DNA of 64,000 nucleotides from Saxidomus purpurata (lineage: Eukaryota; Mollusca; Bivalvia; Venerida; Veneridae), in NCBI GenBank assembly GCA_022818135.1, contig JAFMSR010000006.1:39404615-39468614 (forward strand), in the 5' to 3' direction. The notes beneath the pieces are model-generated. The model was not told the DNA's origin. It saw only the letters and a list, made by a program, of their open reading frames with translations, and did not search any database. Positions 1 through 13,700 of this stretch are shown here, in pieces. The first letter of the stretch is position 1; every line of letters starts with the position of its first letter. Position numbers and translations under genes: made by a program.

Positions 1-1503
1 AAATTTCATATAATTTTAGTTCTACCTTTGATAAGATTTCTTTTTTAAGATTTTAAATCAGTGCTATATGTTGCTTTTTTAATTGTGATGGTCACTTTGA
101 AAGGTAACATTGCTTTAACTAACGTCTTAACCAATGTTGACAATTGTTATTCATTAATAATCAACAACAACAACAATCTTATTTCTCAAGAGTGTGCAAA
201 CTTTCCTAGTGAATTATAACAACACACAATTAACCATTTATGAATGTAAAATCATTATGAACAAGGTGTTTACAACTTGTTACATAGTGTGAGATAACAT
301 CATTACAGATCATGAGAGAGATCATGAACATAGTATGTTGGCCAAAAACAATGGCCTAACAGCCGTCACCTAGGTCAAAAACGATAGCCTAACAGCCATC
401 ACCTAGGTCAAAAACAATGGCCTAACAGCCGTCACCTAGCTAAAAAACAATGGCCCAAATGCCATCACCACCTCACCCAAAAGCAATGGCAAAACGGCTG
501 TCACCTTGGCCATAAACAAAGTATTACTGTGATGGACAGTAACAATTTCAAACATGAATTAAAATCAGCAATGGCAGTATCAGCAATATAATGTATCACA
601 GTTTCTCAGCAGTCTCGTATTCAGTAATGCATTAGTAAATGGTTTTTAACAAAAATAAGAAAAATATTTCTCAATACTTTCAAAATGGTAAAATCTAATT
701 GGTGGCAATTATATGGAAGAACATAATGTAAATGATAGAAGGAAGAAAGGTATCTGTAAGGTATTCCCTACTTAATATTGCTCTGAAACTTCATAAAAAG
801 TTGGAGTGAACAAATTGAAAATTGGATCACAGTGTTAAAAGAGCACATGTAAATGAGATTTGAATATAACGCCCCATTTGTACATCACAATAGCCCCTAA
901 TTCCCCTATATTAGGCTGACAGTATGTCCAGTTTGACTATTTGCATGTCTTAGAAATTGTTGTGATGCTGTGCAATGAACCGTGCAAACAGTCCTAATTA
1001 AACAAAATACCAGGCTTGTAATTTATTTACCCAACAGAGTAAACTAACTAAAATAGCAGCTATTCTCAGGAGGTTGTTGTTGTATAGAGGTGACCAATCA
1101 CAGAGTTAATACTGTTTTTCACTCTACTGAAAATAATTGGATTTTAGTCTGTTAAAACAGAACAGCCTGTCTTAAAAAACCAGTCAAAGAATGCATCAAA
1201 AGGAGGCATTAAAGGCATGCGTTTGCCGAAAATATATCTGTCATTTTTCAAATGAAAATGGCCAATCAGGTTTCATCACTATTTGCTGCTTAAGTAAGGT
1301 GGCTGCTTACATGTGTAATGGATGTGACCTCTAAAACAGGTTCAAAGGTAATTCACAGTTAATATCCATATTCTTTGGCATCATTCAAATTAAAACTTCT
1401 GGAATAAAATGAAATGAGATGTTTGCTTTATTTTGAGATTAACTTCATTCTAAATGCATGTTCTGATAAACATTGCACTCACAGAGTTATTTATTTGTAA
1501 CAC
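1..1503. other. Region 3' of TTC16 without a gene
   Basis: No coding feature is seen. It holds the 33-bp tandem block described below. Segments near 1085-1360 resemble the family ending in 'ctgcttaag' seen at 7185-7336. Confidence 0.6.
344..475. repeat. 33-bp tandem repeat, four copies
   Basis: Units of the form aaaaacaatggcctaacagc plus gtcacctaggtc begin at 344, 377, 410 and about 443. A degenerate fifth unit runs to about 520. Confidence 0.85.
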
Positions 1504-1713
1504 TTAATTTCCACCTAGCCCTATGCCACTGCTAAAAGTTCGCCAGTTTGTACTTTTCTTTTTTGATCCCGGTGGTGTAATCATACGCTCACGCCTCACA
1601 CCTCTGCCCCCGTACTGGGGCTTTGGTTGTGGCGGAGGTAGTGGCATCATTCTAGGTCCCCCATATTTCAATGACTTCCTATCAATTAATGCTGATTTCA
1701 CTTTAGAATTTAC
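1504..1713 (-). CDS. TTC16: TTC16 terminal coding exon 14
   Basis: Sixty-nine residues plus TAA. The tail is basic and Pro/Gly-rich (KYGGPRMMPLPPPQPKPQYG, then a KKKSTNW segment). It begins in phase 0 after a ttttcag acceptor. Confidence 0.85.
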   Translation of the reverse strand, partial: VNSKVKSALIDRKSLKYGGPRMMPLPPPQPKPQYGGRGVRRERMITPPGSKKKSTNWRTFSSGIGLGGN

Positions 1714-4700
1714 CTGAAAAGAAAGTAGAGTTCAGTACTATCAATGTGATCAAAACTGTATAATCAGTGGTGCTTAATCACTGGGATTGAAAAACACTTA
1801 TATTACTGGAAAAACACTTATATTACTGGGAAAAAACTTATATTACTGGAAAAAAACTTATATTTACATAGAAACAAAATGTTTGAAACTGCTGAAACAT
1901 AACATGCAACAGTTCTATGTGTACTTGACCTTTGTTATAGACCTTAAAGTTGATGTTTGAGCCAACTTCTCATTTCCTCACATAACATCTGTGTCAAGGT
2001 ATTTCAAATCCTCATGTAACTATGATAAAGATACAGTCCGTACGATAAAGGTCAGATGCATTGATGACAGAAAGCATGCATATACATGTACACTGAACAG
2101 TTAGTGTGACACATATTCTCGTTGAGACATTTCAAATATAATTATGATTTATACACTAGCTGTATAAACACAGTACAAGCACTGAATTACGTCCAAGAAA
2201 ATAAAAAACAATTGCAAACTTACATCTTGTTTTATTTCAACCAACTTGATGTTGAACTCCTGTTCATTCATCATTATCTTAAAGTCAGAGATGGTTCCTG
2301 GCTTCCACATTGGTTCTGAATCTTCACTCGTAGCACCTGTGGAACCAGACTGACTTTCTACATCAGACTTCCTGTCTTCTGTCTCCTCAGGACTTTCACT
2401 GTAATATCATGATAATAAGTGACTACTGCTAAATAAAGATACAAGTAAGAATCAAAATATATAAAAAACACATTCACTGAATTTACAGCACACAATATTT
2501 TATTGAATTTTAGCAAATTAAACGCACATTCACTGAATTTACAGCATATCATATTTTACTGAATTTTAGCAAATTGAACATTCATTCACTGAATTTGCAC
2601 ACATATCTTATTGAATTTTAGCAAATTAAACGCACATTCACTGAATTTACAGCATATCATATTTTAGTGAATTTTAGCAAATTAAACGCAGCATATCCTA
2701 TTTTACTGAATTATAGCAAATTAAACGCACATTCACTGATTCAGAATTCACAGCATATCATATTTTACTGAATTTTAGCAAATTGAACATTCATTCACTG
2801 AATTTACAGCACACATATCTTATTGAATTTTAGCAAATTAAATGCACATTCACTGAATTCACAGCACACATATTTTACTGAATTTTAGCAAACTAAATGC
2901 AAACAAATGAATAATTTCAACAAACATGAAAAAAAAACTGTGCACAGCATCACTTGTTTCCAGGAAAGACTTTCTCTGTTATCTTTGCACATAAATTTCT
3001 GTACTTCTGATACACATGCCAAGTTTTCTAGACACATTTTCCCGCAGTTTTTACTTTACAGAATATGGAGATCAGGAGATAAGTGAAAACAAAGAACAAA
3101 ATTAAAAAAAAAAAACGTCTAAAATTCCAGTATTTTCCAAGAGATTTGACTGATTTTAACTAAAGTTGGCATCACAAAAACTAGGAGTCTCCTGGGAAAA
3201 AATCAGGAGACATGTCATGTATGTCTTTTGAAATAGCTTCTGGTAAAAAATAATAATGCAAAGACAAATAAACACATACTGTAAACAAGGAAATATTCAC
3301 GTTGATTTAATTGTCGCTATTTTCGCAAATTTCCTACTCCACTTAAGATTAAAAAATCTTGCGAAAAATTAATTTCACGAAGATTTACTGTTACAGAATT
3401 CTACTTCAGCAAATTAAAATTTGCAAGTAAATCTGTCTGCTTGCAAATCGCAAAAATTTCGTAACCAAAAAATCACTGAATTTACAATAGCCGCTCTTTC
3501 GACAATCAGATGGTGACTGACTAAGAAGACAACAAACCTAACGACGGATTCTTCTTCATCCTCATCCTTGGGCATCAATGCCTTAGGAGGATCAAATATA
3601 TTCCTGATGGCTATTTTGGCACTCTCCGCAGCCCGGCTGCTTAATACATCTCCCACAGACTTGCCGGGAAACAGTCGAGATAAGATTGAGATCACATCTT
3701 CATTGTTTGGATCCAGTAAAAGTCCCATCAGTAAATCTCCTCTGGCTCCTGTCATATTCTGAAATATTTGAAATACAGTTGAACCTGATGGTCACCATAA
3801 TTCAGCAGCCATATGCCATCAGTAACCATTACAAACAATGTATCCCCACTGCCCATTTGATACTGAGCATCTGCCTGCTTTATGTAGCCACTTTTGAAGC
3901 TTCCCTTGGCTAGCTGCTTAAGACAGGTTTCCGGGTACTCTCTGGCTTAGTTAACAGTTGGCACATGTGTTGGCAGATATGCTTGAGAATAAGTGTTTTT
4001 TCTTTTAAACATTTTTGTTGCCGAAACAGAAACATTTTAACAGTTGCAAAAGGCATGTTTTTACTGCATTCAGTGACATTGGTGAGTGATGGACAAAGCC
4101 CTCAGTTTGACTGTTAATGACTTCCTAACAAACCAGCACAGCCATGGTGCAATCAGGATCTACATGTATATGGTTCATATTCTTATTTTACAATGCAATG
4201 TATTTCATTTTTGAACTATTTCTTTTGGTAAAATTTATACTTCTATACATTTTATACAACCATGGGCCTGTGCTTTGCAATATACACAGTTACAGCTAAA
4301 TACAAATATTTAAATTTATGAGTACATTAAATGTACTATACCTCTAACATATATCTTGCCCTGGCCCGGGAGATATAGTACTGGCCTACTTTAGGATGAT
4401 ATTCTAGTGCTTCTGTAAACCTGCTCTCTGCCTCCTGTATAATTGTGAAACATAAAATAATAATCGCTAAAAACTATCAACCACAAACAACTAGACCTAC
4501 ATGTACATACAGACAGATGAATCCTCAATTAATGAGGAATGACAGCATACAACATATACATTGCAACTCTAATATCAACTCTATAAAGGCAACATTTCAT
4601 CAAGACCAACAGTGAAATAAATGATAAATGTATATTTTACCACAAAGCTTTTCATCTACGAAGCTCATCTACTTTTAAATTAATTATCTAAACTTTAATT

Positions 4701-7700
4701 TATCATTAAATTTTGTATTTGTTCTCCTAACTGAATGGCACAGATATTTCAAGTTTTTGGTAACTTTTCTACTGGCAGGCCTAATCATGAAATTCAGACT
4801 CAAGTATGACAGTCACAGTGGTCACCAGAAGTATACATGTTATCTATTATATATTGAAATTCATGCTTGAATGAATAATTACAAATACCTTGTCTACATT
4901 TCTATATATTTGTCCAGTCCTTAGGAGATGTATTTGTGACATTACAGCAAGTCTTGTGAGGATTGCATACAAATTGAGTCAGAGTTGAACACCATGAGAA
5001 CTTGGATATTCAGAATGAATAATACAAACAGAAACTCTCTGTGACAGACAAAAACAAGACGGGTAGAGATTCTGCTTTACAAAAATCAAAAGCCAGCTTA
5101 CCGCAAACCGTTTTTCTTGGTACGCCGCTACACCAAACTCATTATGAATGACTGAGATACGAGACTTGATTGTCTCGTCATTCGCATCAAGTTCCAAGGC
5201 CTGTTCGTAATCCTGCATGGCAAAGTTATACTCCTCTTGTCGGAAGAAACAGTCTGAAAACATTCATTACTGTATTTCAGAAAATAATACACATCTTGTT
5301 ACTAAATTCTTCATTTGATACAATTGCATGCATACGCCATTAAAGTCTGTTCCATTCCACTTTAGACCCCCAACTTTGACCTGAACTGAAAGAACTTCAG
5401 AGGTTTTTGTATAGATTTCACCTGTTTTGTGATCTACAAAAAAGTCACTCTCGGGAATTTTGTGCGTTTTTTTAAACAATCGCGTCATTTTGTTAAATTA
5501 AATATGCTGATTTTTATTTTTTCTATGGAGACTCGCCATTGTTTACATTAATATTTAGTACAGTAGAAAATTGAAACTTTAAAAACTACAAATGTATACA
5601 GCTTTACAAAACGATAGATATGAGTGGAACATAACAACAACAACTTACAACTATATTAGTTAGTGTATTTGAATGTGGTGTATCAACCAAAAATTACAAT
5701 CTACATGCAAGATGTTATACCTATGAAATCCATATCCTAGCTTGGTGACCGAACAGAAAGGTCGTCATAAATGCAATAACAAACCAAAGCACATATGGAA
5801 GTCTGATATTGCTAGAAACTAAATTTAATGCAAAATTTAAGGATCAAATCTATTCTTTCTAAAATACTTCAAAGTTACTCCATGACTTACATTTTACACA
5901 AATTCAAAACAAATGAAAACTTTATAATTATATCTTAACAAATTGATCCCAGGAAATTAATCTATATCATAAAGTACATACCCCCTCTGTTGACGTACAA
6001 TCCCTTCTCCCTTTTTTCACCCTTTATTGCTTTATTCAGCAATATAATGGCCTCATCAAAGAAGCCCTTAGTGAAACATTCCACAGAAAAGTCATTATAT
6101 GTAAGTAACAATTGTCTCTGTGATTCAAAATACACTGGACTCTCCTCATTATGATCACACTTGTCAAGCGCCAACAGGAAGTCATCTATTGCAGCGTTGT
6201 AGTCACCTAACTTTCTGTGTAAAGCACCTCTGAAAATATACAACAGTGGTAATTTGCTAAAAATGTTCTGTTCTTTTTCTGCTTACCTAGAAAATGTACA
6301 CACTCAGTTCTTATCCACAGCTGGAATATAGTATACACTGCATGCAGCCCAGTTCCTTTATTTACTTTGGCAGTGTTCAGAGCACCTTTGTGATAAGTGG
6401 TAGTCACTGACTCTGCTTACACTGCTTTTTACATTGAAAGTACTTGTCATAAATATAGTGCAGTGTTTTTGTCAATGATACAGTCAAAATAAATGCTTTC
6501 TAACAACACTTAATTGTGAAGAAATGCTATGAATCGGAAAGACAGGCATACGCCAATATTGTTTTAGAACAAATAGAACACATTTCTATAGTCATTCTAT
6601 CAATGAATTCATTATTCTATCCAAGCAAATTTCAAAGTGATCATGAGGCTTTAAACTAACATCATTTCAATATTAGCCAATTCAAATGCACGAACAAACC
6701 TTAGAACATGGAAGTCCGCTATTGCAGGGTCTGTTTCTATAGCTATGGATATTTTCTGCAGGGCTTCTCGATGTTTACCCATCAGGTTCAGCTGCATAGC
6801 TTGTCGTTTGTTCTCTGTGGCAACTTTCTGTAACTTGTCCATCATACGACCAGCCTCCGGGTGGTCCTCCTGTAAGCCTAGTGCATCCTTAACATCATAG
6901 TAGCATAAGGTAGTCTGAAATGGGAGGAAATAAATACAGTGAAACTCTGGCACAGTTTGAGACCACTATGTCAGTTCATACAGGTTTGCCAGTTAAATTA
7001 ATTTTTACATCTACATCTACAGGGATACTCCAACAATCAATTTCTGATCATAACTGAGAGGTTACTTTTTCCATTACACATTTTATATGCTACTGTACAT
7101 ACAATAACATGTTTTGCATATATGATTTTTCCAAGTTATGTTGAAACATTAAATTGAATGCTGATTATATTATATTATATAGTACAGTAGAACCAGTTGT
7201 GTTAATGGTAATCTAGAGTAAACAGCCAACTGCCTTTAACAGCCAATACTGATTGTATCCCCATTGGTCACTTCATATCAAGTGCACCTTTTCATGTATC
7301 CTATGACTGGCTGCTTAAGACAAGTTTGACTGTACAACCGAATTTACAGCTTTGACTCCAATAAAAATTCAAGTTTACTGTGATCACATGGCACATGCTT
7401 TCTCTGTAAGCCTAGCTAATGATGCACAAACAGGTCAGCTTGGATGAAGTAACGATGACAACTAATTAAAAGACACACAATCTAAGCACACTTCTGCGTC
7501 ACACAGACACGTTAATTTCTGCAATGTTAAGTATATAGAACTCTCATATTTATTTTGATTATGTAGAATGAACTAGCTGTTTCATCAGTTATCTAATACT
7601 TTAACCTACACAAGTATACTTGTATGTATACAAAATGATTTTCAATTTATACATCAACACCATGCACTGAAGCATTAAATGTAATTTATATCTGATTCAA

Positions 7701-10700
7701 TGGTTTAATATGGTTAACTTAACATCCAAATCATAAACATGTCACAACTTCATGACAGAAATCAGATTGTTGTTCGATAGGTAAAGGTAAGTTTCTTTTA
7801 TAAAGCAGATACGATGTTTATTGCAAGAATTATATTCATATTTTTGTTTTATTCAAGAAGGACAAAACTATAAGCTTGCTATTGGATAGATTGACTACAG
7901 AGGCCAATTTCAAAGAATTATAAAGTATTCAGGAAGTAAAACTGTGACCCAAATAAGACATGCAGGTATCTATCAGGCTTGTAACACAATCATACCTGTG
8001 AACCCTACCATGTCTTGCAGTATATTATCGGAATTCAAAGAGAAAAATAATCTCCTGCCAGGAGATGCAATTCTACGGTAAATATAAACTTTAGCAATAA
8101 TGATCAAATTGATTTTTAACCTAGACTGTAAACATACTTATATTGACTGGTTTTCCCATTTGTACAGACTGATTTATCAATATCCTCTGCTAAATAGTAT
8201 ACCAGTTTGCTTCCATGTGTAACCTGTTGTTGTTAATTGCATTTAATTTGTGTGTGTCAGTTTTTCATACATTTTATGATGTGGATTATACTTGTTAATT
8301 GGTGGTTGTACCCATTAGGGGTCATTACTCATGAATTATGGCTAAGTAGGCAGAGTGGTAAATCCTAGTCCATAAAACAAATTAATCACAGGATGTAAGC
8401 AGATCAGACAAAAGGTACACAACAAGGCTTGAAAATTAGATCAAGTTAAACTATTACCTAATGGCTGCTGATCGAGTTTCTAAATCAATATTAATGTTCT
8501 ATTCACAATTATATAAGAATTTTATGATTATCAAGCTAATATTTTAAATCTATTTTTATTTCTATATGCATATTTTTAAATCATACTTTCACTTTCAAGA
8601 TAATTATATTGTGAACAGAAATTGAAAGTAGATTTAACAAGAGCTGTCAGTAGGACAGCGCGCTCGACTTTTTAGTACATACAGAAGGATGAATCCTCAA
8701 ACAATGAGGAATGACAACACACAACATAAACGCAGCATTTACTCCCAGTAATATCAACTCTATAAAAGCAACATTTCATCTAGACCAACAGGTATAACAA
8801 GAGCTGTCAGTAGGACTTTTTTGCTCGACTTTTTTAGTGCTTGCCAATAAAACAAAACTTTGACAGTTAAGGGCACACAAGACTTTAACTAGGAAGTACA
8901 AAATTAATCAAGAAACATTTTCACAGAGTGATCTTCTCTTGCTACAAGATAGGTCTCATGATGGTACATAAGTACTCCAACTTCCAAAGTAATATCTCAT
9001 ATGGTTAAGTCAACAAGTGGACAAGAATGAAAATTTTAACTGAGCTTCTAAGTCAAAAAAGGCCATAATTCAAACAAAATCCTTGACAGAATTACCTTCT
9101 CCGGCCCATGTTTTTGCATCATGATGGTTTACAAGTATTCCAACTTTCAAATTAATATCTCAAACAGTTTAGTCAAAAAGTGGGCTGGTACGAAAAACTT
9201 AACCAAGATTCTAAGTCGATAAAGGGCCTTAATTTTTAAAACAAATCCCTGACAGAGTAACCTTTTCTTGCCTACAGATGAGGTAATGATGTAAACAAGC
9301 ATTCAAAGTTTCAAAGCAATATCTCAAAGGGTTAAGGGAATAAGTGGATTTTACCCATATTCAATGTATTTTTCTAAGTAAAAAAGGGGCATAATTCTGT
9401 CAAAAACCTTGACAGAGTTATGTACTCTTGTCTGTTGATGTAGGTCATGATGGTAAACAAGTATGGTTAGTTTCAAAGCAATACCTCCAATGGTTTTGAA
9501 ATAAAGTGAGGTGGTACGAAAAACTTAACCAAGCTCAATACACTTTCTAAGTCAAAAAAGGGCCATAATTCTGTCAAAAACCTTGACAGAGTTATGTACT
9601 CTTGTCTGTAGATGGAGGTTATGATGGTAAACAAGTATTATGCAGGTAAGTTTCAAAGCCATACCTCTAATACTTTTGAAATTAGGTGGGGTGGTACGAA
9701 AAACTTAACCAAGGTGTGACACCTATCAACGCCAACACCTGGGCGAGTAGGATAGCTCCCCTTTTCTTCGAAAAGTCGAGCTAAAAATGCTATGATTTAA
9801 TTCAGATGTTTAAAGCAGTTTTTCAATGCATTTGGGACTTTATTAGCTTAAAGTGCATGCACGTGTTAAAATCTCCCGCAACTGAATCTCTCCAAATTGC
9901 AACCCTAGAACGACGTTTTGGTGATGCTGTCAAAGTTGGTGATGCTGTCAAAGTTAATACAACATTTTATCAGATTAGTTAGAAATATGGGTTGGTACAT
10001 CATTATTTCAGCAAATATGGACTTATAAGCCAGGTTTTAACAATTTTAAACAGGTGACTTCTAAGGTAATACTTCACCAAATTTTAATCTAAAAAGACCT
10101 TTTGGTGCATAAATCATCACCCTTTAATTACTTGTTAGATAGATACAATATTATACCAAGAAAAAAAGGGAAATATTAACCATTACAATAAAATGATTCT
10201 CTTTTTTGTCAGTCGCCCCAGCTTTATCCAGTTGCTCCCGCTTTGTCGGGTTTACTGGTGTGTTCACAGGTATTCATGAACACATTTCAAAATCTTCAAT
10301 AATATATTTTTACTTGATAGCTTTATGGTGCTTTTTCTTTTTCTGGACTTCAGGTTTACAAAAGTTCTAGGCAATAAAGAACTATTTTAGCAATTGTTAA
10401 TAAAAAGAAGAAAAAAATAAACTCTAAATAAACACTTTGAAATTCATAAATATTGTTTCAAGGTAAGTATTTCACACCACTTGTTCTAAACAAAAAAAAA
10501 TGTTTGTGAAAATTAATATGAATTACTCACTGTATATTACAGAAGTGTACATACATGTATCCACTAATTTTAAAAAAATCCAATATAATTATGCAATGTG
10601 ATAATCTGTTTTAAATACAAGTCTGAACCTCCTGAAATACATTTATGGAAAAAAATTCTAATTAAATTTTCTATAGTGCTAAATTTATATGTACACGTAC

Positions 10701-13700
10701 AGCTCTAATATCAGACTTATCATTTGTTTAGATATCAGGATGTTTTGTGTTCCCGGCTATCACCATTACATGTCTGAGAAACTGTCAGAAGTTCTGGATG
10801 ACATTGGTGTCAATCACAGGATGGTGCTCAAAAGAAGAAGAGCAAAACTACTCTATGAGACAATTGGTACAGTTAAAGAAAGATCTACAGAAGGTAACCT
10901 TGACACTATATACCAGTTTGGAAGTCAGTCCGAAGGCTCAACAACAGTAGGACTTCACTCTGACAACGATCTACTGTACTGTTCAGATAGAAACAATGTG
11001 ATACAGGACTGGATGGAGTGGATTCCAGGCAAGTCCAATATGATGATGATCCAGGATGAGAAAACTCCGCCCGGATATTGTCTGCTTCAGAAGCTGCGAC
11101 CAGACGTACCACTCCCCGACATTTTGGAATATGAAAACTTCTGTGTAAGTGACACACATGGACGGATAATTTTTAAAAACACAGTCATTGACTCTCTTCT
11201 GTTTGAAGGGGAGCAACGACAAGGGCCTTCAATATCTATACCCTTCCAACAAGGAATGGTTGCCCAAGACATGGTGATTGCTTATCCTTTTACTTCATGG
11301 CCAAGGTCAGCTAAAGCATGGCTTAATGAACACGAGCCCCGAAACTGGCCAACGGCAAAAATGAAAAGATTTGTAAAAAGCAGCAAATGTTTTGTGGTTC
11401 CAGTAGGAAGCAAGGTTAGTGAAAATCATGAATTTGAATGGAGAATATCAACATCTCTAGCAGAGAGATGTTTGATGTTTAATCTAAATATAACTCAAAT
11501 AAGATGCTATGTATTGCTGAAGATGCTAATGAAAACATACATAAATTGTGATGACGAAAGTAACATTTCAAGTTATGTATGTAAAACAATTCTCTTTCAC
11601 TGCATACAACGTACACAGACAAATATATGGAAGGAATGTAACATTTTGAATCGCCTCACATACTGTTTATATGTGCTTCAGAAATGTATCATTGCAGGAA
11701 ACTGTCCTCATTTCTTTATCAGGGGAAACAATCTGATAGCAGGAAAGTTTTCTACTGGTGCAAGGAAACTTTTAGGCAGAAAGTTGTCAAACTTGGTAAA
11801 AAACAGTTTAACCCCACTTCTTGGTATTCAGATTGACAACCTTTGATTAAAACTTCAAATGAAACTGAGCATAATAAATGTACATGAAGTACAACATAAC
11901 ATCATCCAGGCCTCCAGAAGTGAGAACAACTTGTTAATTGCAGGGACTCTGTTACATAATACAGCTTTACTGTCTGACAGTTTGCTAAAGAAGGGTTTAG
12001 TTGAAACAGCAAATGACAGTTTAGATGAAATCTTACAATTTCTGTTTAAGACAGTGTCAGGCTTAGACAAACACTATAGAGATGGCAACATGTTCGAGAA
12101 AGCAGCATGCATGCTTCTTACACCTCTGTACTGTACATTCCTAGGATCTCTTACAGCATCATACAATATTCAACATAACAATGCTGTTTCTCCTGAAGCA
12201 CTTGCCTGGATTTCAGTAGGACTGTACTCAGATGTGGCATCCAGCAGACTTAAGCTCGCTACTATATTCTACAGTACCAGAGATATGGAAAGAACAGCGG
12301 CCATTCTTGCAGATGTTGAACACAGATATTACACAGAAGCTGTTGAGACAGTCTGCAGTTGCTATAACTACCCAGCTCCAACAATGAAAAGAAATTTCTG
12401 CATCGTCTCGAATCATTACAATGAGGAAGCTGTCAGACATGTTAATGCTTTCTGTGTACGATTCTTGCGACATGAAATAAACTTGGTCCCATTCGAATTG
12501 CAATACGAAATGTTTAGGTCAACTGAAGAGGACCTTGGACAGAGATGTGAAGGAAACAACTGGATGGACTGGGCCGTCATTGATTCCCTTCCTTACCTTT
12601 GTTTTCTGCAGTACAAGACATATGGCTACTTAAGGAGATTTGACGATCAACAGCAAGCACTGAATAATCTTAAGGAGGTAAATGCAAGAGAGAAGAACCT
12701 TGGACATCCTGAAACAGTTCTGAATTTACTAGGACAGTGTCTTGAACAGGAGAATAGATATGAAGAGGCCCTGCATTGTTACACAAAGTCCCTACAGTTA
12801 AGAGCGAGAAATAATGCTGCAAAAGTTCATATATGTGTATTGCTTTCAAAGCTTATACGCTCAAGGTAGTATTAGGGTCACTAAAACAGAAGGACACTGA
12901 CACAGGAAAACTGCTTTGTTTCTGTAATTCTAATATGGCTCAAGTGATCAGTGAGTTACACGTGTGCAAAGAAATTCTGCAATAAACAACAATTAACCTT
13001 CACAGCTTGCTTCTGTGCATCTGAACTCTAGCCTGTTGTTTAACAGTTGATAAACAAGGCCTGAATGGGTATCATTTCTTAAAAATATGTTCATGTACAT
13101 TTTTGTATTTAGAAAACTCAAAATGACTAACGACAATTTCTGATACTGTAACTCAAGCAAATATGCGTAGTATTGTCTCTTATAAGTCTATTAGACTTTA
13201 CATGTACAAAATGCAATAGAAATGTAAATAATATTATATATTAATAAAAGAAATGAGTGAAATCAGAAAATAATGCATATAAACGTACATTTCTGAACAT
13301 TTCATGAAGTCTAGCCCTCATCACATAGAGATCAGCGTTATCTTTGTCTGTCTCGAGACGTTTGTTCACCAAGGCAAGACATTCTCCGTGCCGCTGTAAA
13401 GCTGCCAGACATGTTATACTGTAAACAAAATGAAACAGTATTAACCATTGATCTTTGTAGCTGTGGATTATGGTGGCAATAGTTTTTAACAAATCACCAT
13501 CTGCTGATTGATCTTGGTAGAGCACCATATAATAATCATTCTTATGAAACAATTTCAGAATCTGACCAAATATTTCTGTCAGAGAACCTTTAAAAGGTTC
13601 TTTATACATGTACTATTACTCGATAGATAAATTAATGCATATAATTATAGAGAAGCAAGTCATCTTCTGGAAACCATATTTGCTGGTGAATAGAAAGCTC

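Noticed and set aside
344..475. CRISPR-like repeat array
   Set aside because: The 33-bp units are directly adjacent with no spacers, and the DNA is eukaryotic.
11844..11846. TGA as a selenocysteine codon in the Mab-21-like gene
   Set aside because: The family has no selenoproteins that I know of, the residue is between domains rather than catalytic, and no SECIS-like structure was recognised in the short 3' region.
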